A DNA stretch of 64,000 nt from Quercus robur (Eukaryota > Streptophyta > Magnoliopsida > Fagales > Fagaceae): contig NC_065545.1 of the NCBI RefSeq assembly GCF_932294415.1, forward strand, positions 40,028,327 to 40,092,326. Direction: 5' to 3'. Position 1 is the first letter of the stretch. Every line of letters starts with the position of its first letter. A model generated the notes under the pieces. That model searched no databases, had not been told where the DNA came from, and was given only the letters and a program-made list of their open reading frames with translations. Positions 12,354 through 24,700 of this stretch are shown piece by piece. A program made the position numbers and the translations under genes.

Positions 12354-14392
12354 ACATGATGGACACATATCCCACTCAAACTACCTTTTATTTTATTTCC
12401 TTCACTTTTTTCTCATCCACCCATTTCTTCCCCATTCCCATCAAATATCTTTTCTTTTCCTCCACTCACCATCTTGTCTCTTCTTCACCTAAAAGACGGT
12501 TCTTCTTCCTCACTAGGGATGGCAATGGGGCGAGGCGGGGTGTTGGCAAAGACCTTTATCTTGCCCCATTCCTGCCCCGCCTCACATGACAAAGAAAATT
12601 TTCTTGCCCCATCTCCACCCCTGAGGGCCCTACCCCACCCTGTAAAATATACTTGAAATTACAAATAAATTTATCCCATCAAATCAAACTGAAAGCTCGA
12701 ATTTGTGTTAAAACATAAGAGCTTGTTCAGACCTCTAATTAAAAATTATGGCTAGATAACTTTTACTCTAACTTATTCTAAGTGTGGAACAAGAGTAAAT
12801 AAATGCAAAAAACCGATAACACTACCCTAAGCCATATTCATCCATTATCATCAATAAAATGAAAGCTTAAAGAGTAGGGAAGAGAGATGCAAACACAAGA
12901 TAACACCAAGAGGTGTTATCAAAGAGGAATTGAAGAACTCAGTGAAAAATCTCTCCGCGACCTTCCAAGTCGAAGTTGATCCACTAGAGAATAAAGTTAG
13001 AGTACACAAATAACAAAAGACCCTCTAAGCCTAGTCTACCCTATGTACTTGAGCCCTCTAAGCTCTTGCTACTAACTGACTTCTCAGAGCCTTGTCTTCC
13101 CTAATCCCGCAATTCAGTCCGATTGCATCCGCCAATGAATGGCTTCTTCCAATGCTTCCTAGCAGTACCAAAATCTCATTTTACACTCAGAATGGGTGTG
13201 GTAAGTGTTTGGGCTAGCAACCTCTCAAAGATATAGAGATGGAGAGGTAGGAGTTGAGGAAAAACACAAGGAAATGTGTAGATGATTGTGGGTATAACAA
13301 TCTCTAACTCTCAAGTGTATTTTCTAGGGTTTTCTCTCTAAAAAGTACTTCTTACAATTTGTGGGTAATGTGGGTATATATAGTGTGGGTAAAGACTTGA
13401 TAAAACAAAACACAACTTTTTTCCAAACCAAAAGTTTTGCGGGTCCTTCGCGGGTTGGCCTTACCCGTGAGATAGTTGCAAAAAATCCAGCCTGACACGA
13501 CTCTTCATCTTTTAGTCATGTGCTTTACACGTGGCTCTTTTGAGACAGTCGCGAGCTAGTCGCAAAATCCACTTGTTCAACTTTTGAATCTTGATTCTTC
13601 ACTGATCTCTCACACTCATCCCTTACAATTAAAACTCACATACATACAGGGAAAAATGATTGAAAAAATTACAATCAAATTTGACACGGAATTAAAGTCA
13701 ACACAATATAGTTGGAAATCACAACTTTACACAAACTAATTTTTAGCAAAAACTTAATAATATTATCTAAATGTTTAACAAGACAATACCACGACAAAAA
13801 CAAAAATCTCATAGTTTGACACAACAAAATAATCTAAACTCCTAATACATAACAAAATAAAAATGGCCTAGTTCTTACTTTCTTCCATCACTATGACACC
13901 ACTTTCTTCTTCATCATCATAATCATACAAAATGTTTTGGAATATATCTTCAATTCCATCTACAGTAGATGAAGAGCCTAAAAAAAGGTAAAAATAATTT
14001 TATTAAACAATTGAAAAATATAATAAAGAATACAGCAACATAAATCATTACATAAATTCAATTAACATTAATTTCAGCTCATAACCAATTTTGAGCACAC
14101 ATTATTGCCTCCACGATCTTTTGATGAAGTTTTCTATGATGTGGACTTAACAATTGACCGCTTGTGCTAAATGATGACTCTGAGGCAGTAGTTGACACTA
14201 GAATGGTAATGATATCCCTTGCAATATGTTGCAAAGTAGGATACTTAGGGCCATTAGATTTCCATTATGCCAAAATATCAAAATCCATAGTTCTTGGCAT
14301 TAAATCATCCTTAAGGTAATGGTCCAACTCCAATTTAATATTCCCACCCTTTTCTTTCTAAATAAGATATCCTTCAAAGTCCCTAAGGGAGT
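12354..14392 (-). mobile_element. hAT 3' end, copy B, split by a solo LTR
   Basis: This is the second copy of the 11,090-12,055 block and is continuous with the transposase reading frame upstream on the minus strand. It has the terminal word TAGGGATGGCAATGGGG at 12,514. The copy is interrupted at 12,690-13,731 by an LTR; removing that insert restores collinearity with copy A. Confidence 0.75.
12690..13731. mobile_element. Solo LTR, 1,042 bp, with 5-bp target duplication
   Basis: The insert begins TGAAAGCTCG and ends CTTTACA, the TG...CA form of LTR ends. It is bounded by CAAAC at 12,685-12,689 and 13,732-13,736. The empty site is visible in copy A of the hAT end, where the flank reads straight through as AATCAAACTAATTTTT, so the insertion boundaries are certain. 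A TATA-like GGTATATATAGTG lies near 13,373. No internal retrotransposon coding sequence is attached, so this is a solo LTR left by recombination. Superfamily not determined; copia-like is my guess. Confidence 0.85.
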
Positions 14393-16167
14393 CATCAGCT
14401 CACAGATCCTCTACCACACAAGGGCTACGAGTACCTTCCCTACCCATTCTCCCAAAACTGTAGTTACGAATCATTTTATAACAAATATCTCTAACCCTTT
14501 GAATTTCATTATCAGCTTCATCACCATAAATTATTGGAAAATAATATTCTAACAATTCAATCTTATATCTTAGGTCTAAAATGGTTGCCACGACCATAAC
14601 ACCATGAATCACATTCCAATAACAATCAAAATTTTCCAACATTTTAAATGCCATACTCCTAATCACATCACTTGCACTTGTAAACCAAGAATTCAAAGCT
14701 ATTTTTATTTCACACATCTTAGGAAAGAAAAGATTAGTTGTAGGGTATGGGGTACCTGAGAATAGCTCTATTACCTTGTGAAACACTGCCAATCTCTCAC
14801 ATATACTACTTGCTATCTCCCATTCTTCCTCTGGTGGAATGCACTTATAAGATGACTCACATATGTTCAATCAATAAAAGACATTTTGATACTTTATAGC
14901 AATAGAGAGCATGAGATAGGTAGAGTTCCAGCGAATCTTACAATCAAGGGCTAGTTCTTTGGTACATTCAACATGTGCTTGTTGGGTTGTCTCTTCAAAC
15001 TTTTGCCTTCTCTTTGTTGATACAGTCCAAAATCCCACACTTTTTCATTCCTTTTCAATGCATGATCCAATTACATCCAAACCATCCTAAATAATGAAAT
15101 TAAGAACATGTGCTGCATAGCGCATATGCAACACTGATCCATTCATAATAAGTGTACCACGTTGAAGCTTATCTAAGATGATTTTTATAATTGCAACATT
15201 GGTACTGCAATTGTCCATAGTCACAGTAGATAACTTCCTATCAATTTTCCACTCCAATAAAGTGTCTGGAAGGACACCAAAAAGCACTTATTTTGTACGT
15301 GGAGATGACACATAAATAAACCTTAAATGAGAAATTTAAATAATTAGAACTAACAATTATATAAGTTCATAAAACATTTGAAAAGAATTTAATTAAAACA
15401 AAAAATGAATATATATACTTTTAAAAAAAGTATCTCATAACTCGGCTTTGTAATCTTCACAAACCATTAATGAAGTGTGCTTTTACAACCATAAACCCTC
15501 GCTTTTTGTTTTGTGAAGTCCGCATATAATTAGTAATAGAAATTCTACCTTGATTCTTATAAATTTCATGCTTTGATTTCTCCCTTTCATTCTCATAGAT
15601 GCTTAAAATGTCCTTCTTGATTGCGTTCCTAAAAACCATCCTAAAAAATGGTTGAAGAGAATTTGAATATTTTCTAAAACCAATGTGCTCAACTATAGAA
15701 AGGGGATACTCATGCAAGGTGATCATACGAGCAAGTTCATTTCTTGATACATTTTGATCAAAATGATCAGCATTCACACCCGCCATTGAATCCACTTTAT
15801 TTTGATCCCTCACCAAAAAATTTTGATTCATATCCCTAATGCCTTGAAACTTTCTCCTTGGACATATTTTCACATGGTCATGCAAATGTTTAGTGCCATA
15901 ATTGGATCCCCTTACTAGCAATATCTTACAATAATTGCACTTAGCCTTGTCTTTCTCATCAACTCTCTCTCTCTTAAAGCGATTCCAAACAATTGATTTG
16001 TACTTCCCCTCTTCTTCAATTATCTCATTGTTAGGCTAGAAACCTTTTGGCCTATCCAACAGAGGTGATGACAGGGTTGCATTATCTCCATCTACTATCA
16101 AAAGAAATTGATTGCTACCAATAGGTGCAGATGGATTGGAGCTACCAATGTTATCATGTGAAGCCAT
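14079..16167 (-). pseudogene. Decayed hAT transposase
   Basis: Pieces of a hAT (Ac-like, RICESLEEPER-type) transposase appear in order on the minus strand. The start is near 16,167 (MASHDN). A BED zinc finger follows with CNYC and HLHDHVKIC at about 15,870-15,950. Then come the catalytic-core text TVTMDNCSTN near 15,220, a central segment at 14,400-14,870 with ATILDLRYK, and the C-terminal SESSFSTSGQ dimerisation part near 14,150. In-frame stops and frame changes interrupt it, including one soon after the start, so it cannot encode an active enzyme. Downstream lies the duplicated element end (copies A and B). Confidence 0.85.
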
Positions 16168-16498
16168 TTTTTTTCCTGGTGTAATTTAGCAACTTAGTAA
16201 TGGACAAACTATATTTCTCCAACAAAGATAATATAGAATAATGGGAAAGAAAGAAAAAATTACATAAATAAAATGAAACAATGAGTTTTAAACTTCCAAG
16301 CCAAATATTTGAAGCAGCTGTTCTAATAATAAAATAAAAACTAAAAAATAAAAAATAAAAACATTAAAATACACCCAATGATCCAAAGCTATCACTTGTA
16401 TATTCAAATCCCCAAAAGAAATGCTTCAAGATACAAAACCAAACACACCAATAGGTACAGTTAGTTAACTTTCAAGAAAATATTTTGTTTATTTTTTA

Positions 16499-18210
16499 GG
16501 CGAAAATGCACTTTTGGCCCCTACATTTTGGGTCAATTCTCATTTTAGTCCCAAAATTGATTTCGCTACTAATGTAGTTTCTAAAAAAAGAAAATTGTTT
16601 CTCTTTTGGTCCTTGTCATCAACCCACTAACGGAAACCTCCTATATGGCAAACGGAATAGCCTGCTTGCTGACGTGGCGCTGACGTGACACTGATGTGGC
16701 CATTAAAACACTATTAAAAACATTATTTGGCATTTTTTAAATGCCAGCTCACCATTTTAATTAATGAAAAATTAAAACAAAAAAAAAATTTAATTCCTCA
16801 ATTTTAATTTTGATTTTAAAAAATAAAAAAACAAACAAGAATTTTACTTTTTTAGTTTTAAACGATTTTTTATTAATCTAATTAAATTAATTAGAAAATT
16901 CAAAAAAAAGTTATCATTAGATCATTTTAGTTTTAAGTGTATTTACTTTTCTTTAAGTGAGTTAGTCAAAAGCATCAAATGATTTTTTTTTTTATTATCA
17001 AACCATTTTAAACCATGATCTGAGTTTAGAGAGAACTCTACCAAGAAGAGAGAGAGAGAGAAAGAGATGAGTCCGACGGTTTGGAGCAAATCCAGAGGAA
17101 GGGGCCAGTGGTGGTTTAGAGAGAAAGGAACTCGATCTCGGCCTCCGTCTTAGCCACCGTCTCGGCCATAATGGAGCTCGCCAATCTTGACCACCGTCTT
17201 GGCGTGGGTTTGTTGACTGATTGGCGGGTTTAGTGACTTTTTCGGTGGCAGTGGTGGTCATGTTCTAGAATTTTTGTGGGTTTTTAAGCTGAAATTCATG
17301 TTATGGAGAAATGTTTTTAATTGGTGGGGTGATGGTGGCTTGATTGTGTCGGTCAGTGGTGGTCATGTTCTGGAATTTTTGTGGGTTTTGAGCTGAAGTT
17401 CATGTTATGGAGAAATGTTTTTGATCGGCGGGGTGGTGGTGGCTTGATTGTGTCAGTTAGTAGTGGTGGGATCTGGGTTTGATTGTGTTGGTCTGGGTTT
17501 GATTGTGTTGATTTGGGTTTGTTGCGATTGGTTTCTTGATCTAGGTTTGATCTGGGTTGGTTTGTTAACTAGGTTTATGGGTTTGATTTGCTGAGAATTC
17601 AGTGTTGATTGTGTTAGAATTAGGGGAAGAACATGAAGAATTTGATGGTCCTGATTTGTAGTAGATCTGATGGTGCTGGGTTTGATGATCTCTGAGGTGT
17701 AGAATTTGGGTTTTTTCTCCTTGTTTTCATTTATGTCTTAGTGATCTGGGTTTGAGTTCTTAGGTTGCTGGGTTTGTGTTTTTGTGATGGATTTGAGTTC
17801 TTGGTTGTTGGGTTTGATTTGGGAAGAATATGAAGAACAAGTTGTAAAATGAAGAACAAGTTGAAGAACATTAAGAAATTTTTTTTAGTTAAAATTTTTA
17901 ATTAAATTAGATTTAAGTTTTTTTAATTTAATTTAATTTTTTAAATTTTTTGACATGGTTTTTTTTTTTAATTAAAATGATGATGTGGCACTTAAAAAAT
18001 GCTAAATAAATTTTTAATGGCCACATCAACGTCACATCAGCAAGCAAGGTATTCTGTTTGCCTCGTAAGAGGTTTCTGTTAATGGGTTGACAGTAGAGAC
18101 CAAAATAGAAATGATTTTCATTCTTTAGGGACTACATTAGTAGCGAAATTAATTTTGGGACCAAAATGAGAATTGACCCAAAATATAGGGACCAAAAGTG
18201 CATTTTTGCC
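16499..18210. mobile_element. Mutator-like element with long TIRs, 1,712 bp
   Basis: Both ends carry inverted repeats of roughly 250 bases (16,499 to about 16,760 and about 17,945 to 18,210), starting GGCGAAAATGCACTTTTGG and GGCAAAAATGCACTTTTGG. A perfect 9-bp target duplication TATTTTTTA flanks it at 16,490-16,498 and 18,211-18,219. Long TIRs with 9-bp duplications define Mutator-like elements. The interior (about 17,020-17,880) is GC- and G-rich compared with the TIRs. It contains an approximately 100-bp unit twice in tandem (about 17,249-17,455) and encodes no transposase. It may be a Pack-MULE carrying a host fragment, but I do not recognise a source gene. Confidence 0.88.
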
Positions 18211-18734
18211 TATTTTTTAATAATATTTAATGCATTTTTCTGTCTTTAATTTTTTTACAACATCTTTTTTCTTTATTTTTTCTAACATATATATATATAT
18301 ATATATATATATGCACGTATGTATATCTATTATTCTTATGAGTATTCTTATGAGTGAAACTAATCTAGAGCTTTTATTTTTTCTAATATATATATAGATG
18401 TATGTATAGATATGTACCTCATAGGACAAGCTATTATGTTGTTCCAATGTTCATGATAGAAATAACTACACAAACATTCAGAGTTTCAGACCCATAACTC
18501 ATAAAAGCAAAAAACATTCTATTATGTTCATGATGAAAACTATGTTGAGAAAGACGTTGAATGGAAACAATGATTCAATAGTATATAAATTTTTTTTCTA
18601 ATAAAAACGAAAGAAAACGTTAAAATTGTTTCTTTTAGGACATATGTGTTTCACTTGTTAAGAACATATGTCATTATTTTATGTAATTGGCTAATCCTTT
18701 GACAAAATGCATTTTACTTGTATTTGGGTAGATT

Positions 18735-19735
18735 TAGGATGTGTTTAATACTTCAAGAAACATGTTGTTCAAGTCTAGTATTAAAGCCAGGAAGATTAGA
18801 CCAAGAAACAAGTGAAGAAAAGTTGTTCACTAAAGCTGGACAAATAGCTCGACAGCTGCGAACAGATAGCTCGACACCTCTCGACAGCTAGGCTATCTAT
18901 CGAGCTCTTCAGTTGATTGTTATCGCAATCTCGACACCTCTCAATAGCTGGTAGATCGATCGAGAAAGCTTCTGTTTCCTCGACAGCTCCTCGATAGCTT
19001 CTTGATAGCTGTATCTGTCGAAATTTAAAACTCGACACCTCCCGATCAATCGAGGTTACGGGAATTCAGATTTCCAGATCTGATTTTCAGCCCAAGTTTT
19101 TGTATTTGTGTAGGGTTTCTTTTCTCAGAACCCTAGACCTATATAAGGCTTATTTTAAAGGTTGTCACATGAAAGAATACAAGGAGAAAATATGCAAAAG
19201 GTGACCAATGCTTTATTCTCTCTGAAAGAAGTTACTGCATCTTTTACGCCTTAAGGTTTTGTAATCAAGTGCTTCTTGATCTTCATTGTTGATGAAGTGA
19301 AGAACTTTGCAGCCAACATCTTCTTCTAGTTGGTGAATAAGTCACGTACTGAGATTCGTGCATCAAAAAGGGTGGCGTTCATATATTGAAGAGTTCAAAG
19401 GTTCTAAAGTGGTAGAAGGTTTCTGCTGTGAGTTTATCTACGAGAATTGTAGAGTCTAGGGACAAAGGTTTTGTACTAGATCTGAAACTTCTCTTTACTA
19501 TAGTGGATTGCTTTTCGGGAAGGTTTCCCCCTAGGTTTTTTTACTATGAAACTAGTTTGTTTCATTGGTTTTCCTGAGTCATCATATCTTGTTTTATTTA
19601 TTTTTCCGCTGCATGATTTTGACATGATATTGATGTTTGTTTGAATTAACAAGTTTTATTAATAATAAATCTAATTAACAATTTGGATTTAAAACTTGTT
19701 AATTCTATCAACCAGGGTCTAAATTTCCCAACAAT
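18735..19735 (+). mobile_element. Probable LTR-retrotransposon remnant
   Basis: The stretch reads like a plant retrotransposon LTR. It has repeated TCGACAGCT / CTCGATAGCT words (18,850-19,060), then a TATA-like CCTATATAAGG near 19,137, a downstream regulatory-looking part, and a TTTCCCAACA end near 19,731. No protein-coding retroelement domain adjoins it, so it would be a solo LTR. I could not identify matching target duplications, so both boundaries are approximate. Confidence 0.45.
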
Positions 19736-19865
19736 TTCCTATCTCCAATTTTGCTGGAGAGAAAAAAGAGGTAGAGAGCCACGTTAGTTAGAATAAAATA
19801 AGCTAATGATATATTTGTTTAAATAGTAGAGTTTTAGGATATGAAAAATTTACAATTTAACCCTT

Positions 19866-20060
19866 ATTAACGCAGGGAGGGTAGGGATGGGGCGGAGTGG
19901 ATCTAAAAAGTGTAAACCCATCCTCACCCCATCCCATGGTGCAGGTTTAAAATCTTGCCTCATTCCTGCCCCACCACCTTTGCAGGACAAGGAAAACCCA
20001 CGCGGGGTGAAGCGGGGAGAGGCGGATCAAGCGAGGCGGGCCAAATTACTATCTCTAGGC
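19866..20060. mobile_element. hAT-terminus-like GC-rich segment
   Basis: A GC-rich island in AT-rich surroundings begins TAGGGATGGGGCGG and ends GCGAGGCGGGCC...ATCTCTA. The complement of its end resembles the hAT termini at 11,254 and 12,514. It may be a separate small hAT MITE or the far end of the hAT element whose transposase is at 14,079-16,167, split by the Mutator-like and LTR insertions. The 107-residue open frame across it is a composition effect. No 8-bp duplication was found. Confidence 0.45.
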
Positions 20061-20268
20061 CGTAACTCTCCTTATCAAAGGAAAAAAAAATGCATTAACT
20101 CTCCCTCTCCACACCATCATCTTCTTCCTCTCTCACATAATCTTCTTGCACTCGTGCAAACAAATCGTAAGGAAGTAAGACAAATGTTGACTATATATAT
20201 ATATATTTAGAGAAATGTTGACTGTATATTTAGCTACTTAGGTTTGCCGTGACTTTCACTATAAAGGT

Positions 20269-21047
20269 TGTAGGGTCACAATTTGAGGCTCAAGCCCAAA
20301 ACGTATAGAGTCTTGGTTCAATGAGCTCAATACAATGAATTTGTAAAGAATGGGTCAAAGAACTAGGTCCTAATGAGTTGAACAACGGTTAGTATTGAAT
20401 TGCATGGCGATCAAACACAAATAAAGGATGCTAGTATCAATAAACTTTCAGTCCGAGGAGGTTAAATCTGTATATAATGATCGCTCTAGAATCTCAGAAT
20501 GGTTCAGATTGCTATACTCTTTTTTCTCCCTTGCTTTCGATCCCCTTCTCATGGAGGGTCTCTCACATTATATAGCCCCTTTTAGGCCATTTTGATCATA
20601 CACTTGTTGATCATCTGAATCCCTACTTGAGTGCCTGTCCCATCAGACACCCCCTTTCAGCATTTTGTGAGTTGTGATAGCCAAGACAGCACTATTCAGA
20701 GGTCTTCTCCACATAAATGCGGTCAGAAAAATAGCTGCAATGCATTTAATGTGGTGGTAGCAGCTTTTCCTTAGATATTTTGTGTTTCCTTCATTCCCAT
20801 ATGTTTATGAGGCACATTCCTATCGCCAAAGCCTTTTGGAGGGGCCCTCTAATTGCTAGAGTATACATTTGAGCTACATTCATCGCATCCATTGAGATAT
20901 TCCTCCTCGGATCATCTTCCATTTATTCCTTGCTTATGAGACTTTAACTGGAGATTCCTTAACAACCATTTGCCTCTCCTCAGACTTGTTAATTGTCCCG
21001 GGTAAAGTCCAAAACCCAATATATGATCTTGGGCCCTTACCCCTACA
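20269..21047. mobile_element. Probable solo LTR, 779 bp
   Basis: The segment starts TGTAGGGTCACAATTTG and ends CTTACCCCTACA, so its ends form the short inverted repeat TGTAGGG / CCCTACA. The flanks are AAGGT (20,264-20,268) and GAGGT (21,048-21,052), a 5-bp target duplication with one mismatch. A TATA-like CATTATATAGCCC sits at about 20,568. No gag-pol sequence adjoins it. Confidence 0.6.
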
Positions 21048-21052
21048 GAGGT

Positions 21053-21753
21053 TATTTTGGAGTATGTCAAGCACTAGAGATTGTGGGGCCATATCATAGA
21101 GGATATTAAGGTTCAACTCCAAGGTGGTGGTCCTTGGAGTGTTTGTTGATTATACAAAGACAAATAACACTAAGAAAATACTAGCCTATTTTGCCATAAA
21201 TCATGATGCTTTGCATATATTGATGTAAGAGAGCCCGTCTTTTTTAAGATCATTCAAGGACCATAGTGGGAGATGATGGTATGGCTGAGAGATAGTGTTA
21301 CATTGTTAGAGCACTAATTTTTTAAATTGACTTTGGCCATGAGTTCTTTTTATCCTTAGAAATACTCATCCTCAACAATTTTTCTCTAAAACGATTTTGA
21401 CTATTTCTAAAATTTTCCAATATCTCAAGACAATATTGTTAAGAAATCAATGGTAGTGACCTGAAAGTACATACTACAAGAAAAAAGACACGAGAGAGGA
21501 TGAGAGGAAGAAGGTGATGATGTGGAGGAAAGTGGGAATTAATATTGTTTTTTTTTTTTTTTTTTTTTCCTTTAATAAGAAGAGTTAATACCTAAATTCC
21601 TAATTTTTAGAAAATAATAATGACATTACTATGAGTGTTTTTTCACCCTTAGATCTAATAATAATTAATGATCCAAAAAAAAAAAGTGTAACTCTTATGA
21701 AATTACACCAGATGTAACTTAAACCCAACTCATAATTCCAAACTGCTCTTACC
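21053..21753. other. Intergenic, no gene seen
   Basis: AT-rich stretch between a probable LTR and the second copy of the segmental duplication. It has long T and A homopolymers near 21,547 and 21,675 and nothing recognisable as coding. Confidence 0.4.
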
Positions 21754-24700
21754 ATATATATAAAAGCTAATAGACATAATAATAGGGCCACTTGGCCAAA
21801 TTAGTAAATCAGTTGGTTAATGACAATCAGTTGCCACGTCCTAAAAAAAGAAAGTTGCCATGTTCTGGTTTAGATTTTGTTATTGATCAAATCACCCAAT
21901 TTTACTGTCGGAGGCAGAAAAATTGAAAATTGTTTGGACTAATAGTGTTCATTTGCCAGTGCTGCTAGTTTCCGGTGAGATTTTTTGGGCTGGTAATGGG
22001 AGAAGTTTCTCAGTCACACTAGTCGCAAAAAATCTAGCATAAAGGATGGTGTCGTAACTACAAATTTTTCCGGAATCTTTCTGCTAGATGCAATTTCAGA
22101 CAATTCTCTAAAATCTCTCATTGTGAGGTCTCACTTCAGCTTCCCCAATGAGAAAATTTTCGTTCCATTCTTGATTAAGGTTACATTGGACTTGGTGCAT
22201 TAAAATCAAAGGAGAAGAAGAACAATCTCCAGTATAAATTAGATATATTACTTGAGAGCTCAGGCCAACCTGCAATTTTTTAATGAATCGATGCAAACAA
22301 AACAACACAAAGACAAATACGCAACAAGAGCAATAAAAGTAAGAACACATTCTGTAATTCAATCTAACACTAGATTACATAAAACATAATAGTCTGAATC
22401 AAGCAACCTTGAACATTCAAAAAGTAAAATTTTGACACTTGCTGCCAGTAAAAGCATCCACTAGAATATGAGCAGTATTTGGTTCAGCAAAACCTCAAAG
22501 CAGCTTCCAGCTCCTTTTCATCAGCACAATTATATCCCAACAGATAAGCTCGTGCTGCCACATATACATCACAATGAGATGATATGGAAAGAGTTTCGGA
22601 AGATCATAAACATATAAAAGAGATGATAGAAGGGGATAAAAGAGAGAAGATTGAGATTACCAAAACGACCGGAGCCCATGAATGGCTCTGCTTCATCGGT
22701 AACACCACATTGTTGCTGTTCCTGTTCCTGAATTTTTTTTTTTTGGAAATAAGAAGGGGAGGTTGGAGCATTAGAATCAAAAGTAAACATGCTAAGAAGT
22801 TCCCTAATGAAAAACTGCTAATCAAACAACCAGATCAGTGTGTTTGATGATGATACATGAAAGGCAAAAGATACTATTGCCATCCACAAATTGCAACTGA
22901 TCATGCAGCTCAGAGAATTTACTTATTATCATTGTAAGGAACAAAATCATTTGGACACTAACACTAGAAAAAATGCATGCCCCCCCCCCCCCCCCAAAAA
23001 AAACTCTTCCTATTACACACACACTCAATGGGCCTTGAACCCATAACCTCACCCTCCATCCCATTGTTATGAGAGGAAGAAATGCCAGCTGAGCCATAGC
23101 ACATTGGCATGCATGTTTCTGTTTTCTTTCCCTCAGGCTAGTATTAGAATGAATGGAATTGTTTTATCTGTGTGCTTGTCTCTACCAAATGTAGACCAAC
23201 TGCTGTACATTTCAACTTGGCTAGGCAAGAAATGAAGCATGCTAAAGATATTCATATTCATGAGGTAACATTGTATTAATAACCCTAAAATTTTATAGGG
23301 TTGCACTAAGACCCCCTGAACTTTTTTCTTTTTACTAATTTGGTACAGCAGCTTTGATACTGTATCAAATAGGGCCCTTCTGTCAATGCTCTGTCCATTT
23401 TCTAATGGGGAGAAAATGGACAGAGCACCTGCAACTAAAATTTTGGTGCTAACTTGTGGAGAGAGAGAGAGAGAGAGAGAGAACCTTAAATAAAACAATC
23501 TCAAAAGCCCAAATCAGATCTACTATGTAAAGTTAAACAGAAGCTCACAAAACAAAAGTAAATAAATGAAAGTTGTGCAAGAAAATAGTCATGGCCTTGC
23601 CTGTTTTCTACAGGCAACTACAGGCATATAACCCTCTTATTCTTTTCCCCAAAAAAAAAAAAAAAGTAATAATAATAATAAAAGCCATCTTATTCACATT
23701 GCCTTTGAATTACAGAATTGAATTTACATAAGAGAAACTCATAGATTAGGATGTTTGCAATGCCTAATTATTTGGATGATGTAATGTCTGCTTTAGTGTA
23801 AAAAAATTATGTTAGACCAGAACATGCCCCATTTGATATGTAGCTAGTGCTTATGTAACAAGGTGATGTGTGCATCAAACATCTTTGTTTATCATGCATT
23901 GTTTTGGAGTCTCCAACATACAATGATTTATGATTCAAACTTCTTGCATCCTTGATAAACAGGGACACAGACACATTGGTCTGTTGTTGGGGGTCATGGA
24001 ATTCTCCACAAGTTTACGGAGGAATACAATTTCAAACCATGAAGGTTCAATTTTGATAGTTACAATAGGGGTGGGGAGATTTGAACCTTAGACGTCTCCA
24101 TTGGAAACACAAGGAGGTGCCAATTGAGCTACAAAGCTCTTGGCAAAACCATGAAGATTCAAGGGGGTGTTTGGGAGAGTAGTTTGAGTTATGTTGTTTG
24201 GGTGTTTTTGATATACGTGTGAGTGAAAAAGTGCGTGGAAATGTGTGTAATGTTGTTTAAAATGTGTAGTTTTGTGTTTGAGATGGCTTGCCAAACAGGT
24301 CAGTTATCCAGAAATCCTACCAGAAAAGTGAACAAATATTTTGAGAGTTTTAAGAGGTTTCAAGGATAAGTTAATGCATGTGCTGAAATAAATAAACAAT
24401 ATGTTAGGCTAGCGTGCTTCAACCTTCTTACCTTCTACCAAAAGGGTCCCACATACCACAATCCAGTTGAAGTTGAACTGTTGAGCCATACAAAGAAATT
24501 GGTGGAAAACATGGCGGACTTGATCATGAAGTTGATGATCCAGTCAAACACTATATGAATAAGAAGGCTTAATGCCCAGTTTTTGGCACTAGAAAACAGG
24601 GCATCTAGCTATTGAATTGAGCAGCATTCTTGGCCATGTGACACCCACGTGTACTTTCTGTGAGATTCACGTGTTCTCTTTGTTAGAAAATAGATGAAGA

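Noticed and set aside
18289..18311. TA microsatellites here and at 34,048, 34,214, 53,659 and 57,541
   Set aside because: Ordinary AT-rich simple repeats with no evidence of function.
19887..20210. 107-codon plus-strand open frame
   Set aside because: It lies over a GC-rich hAT-like terminus; composition, not selection, explains it.
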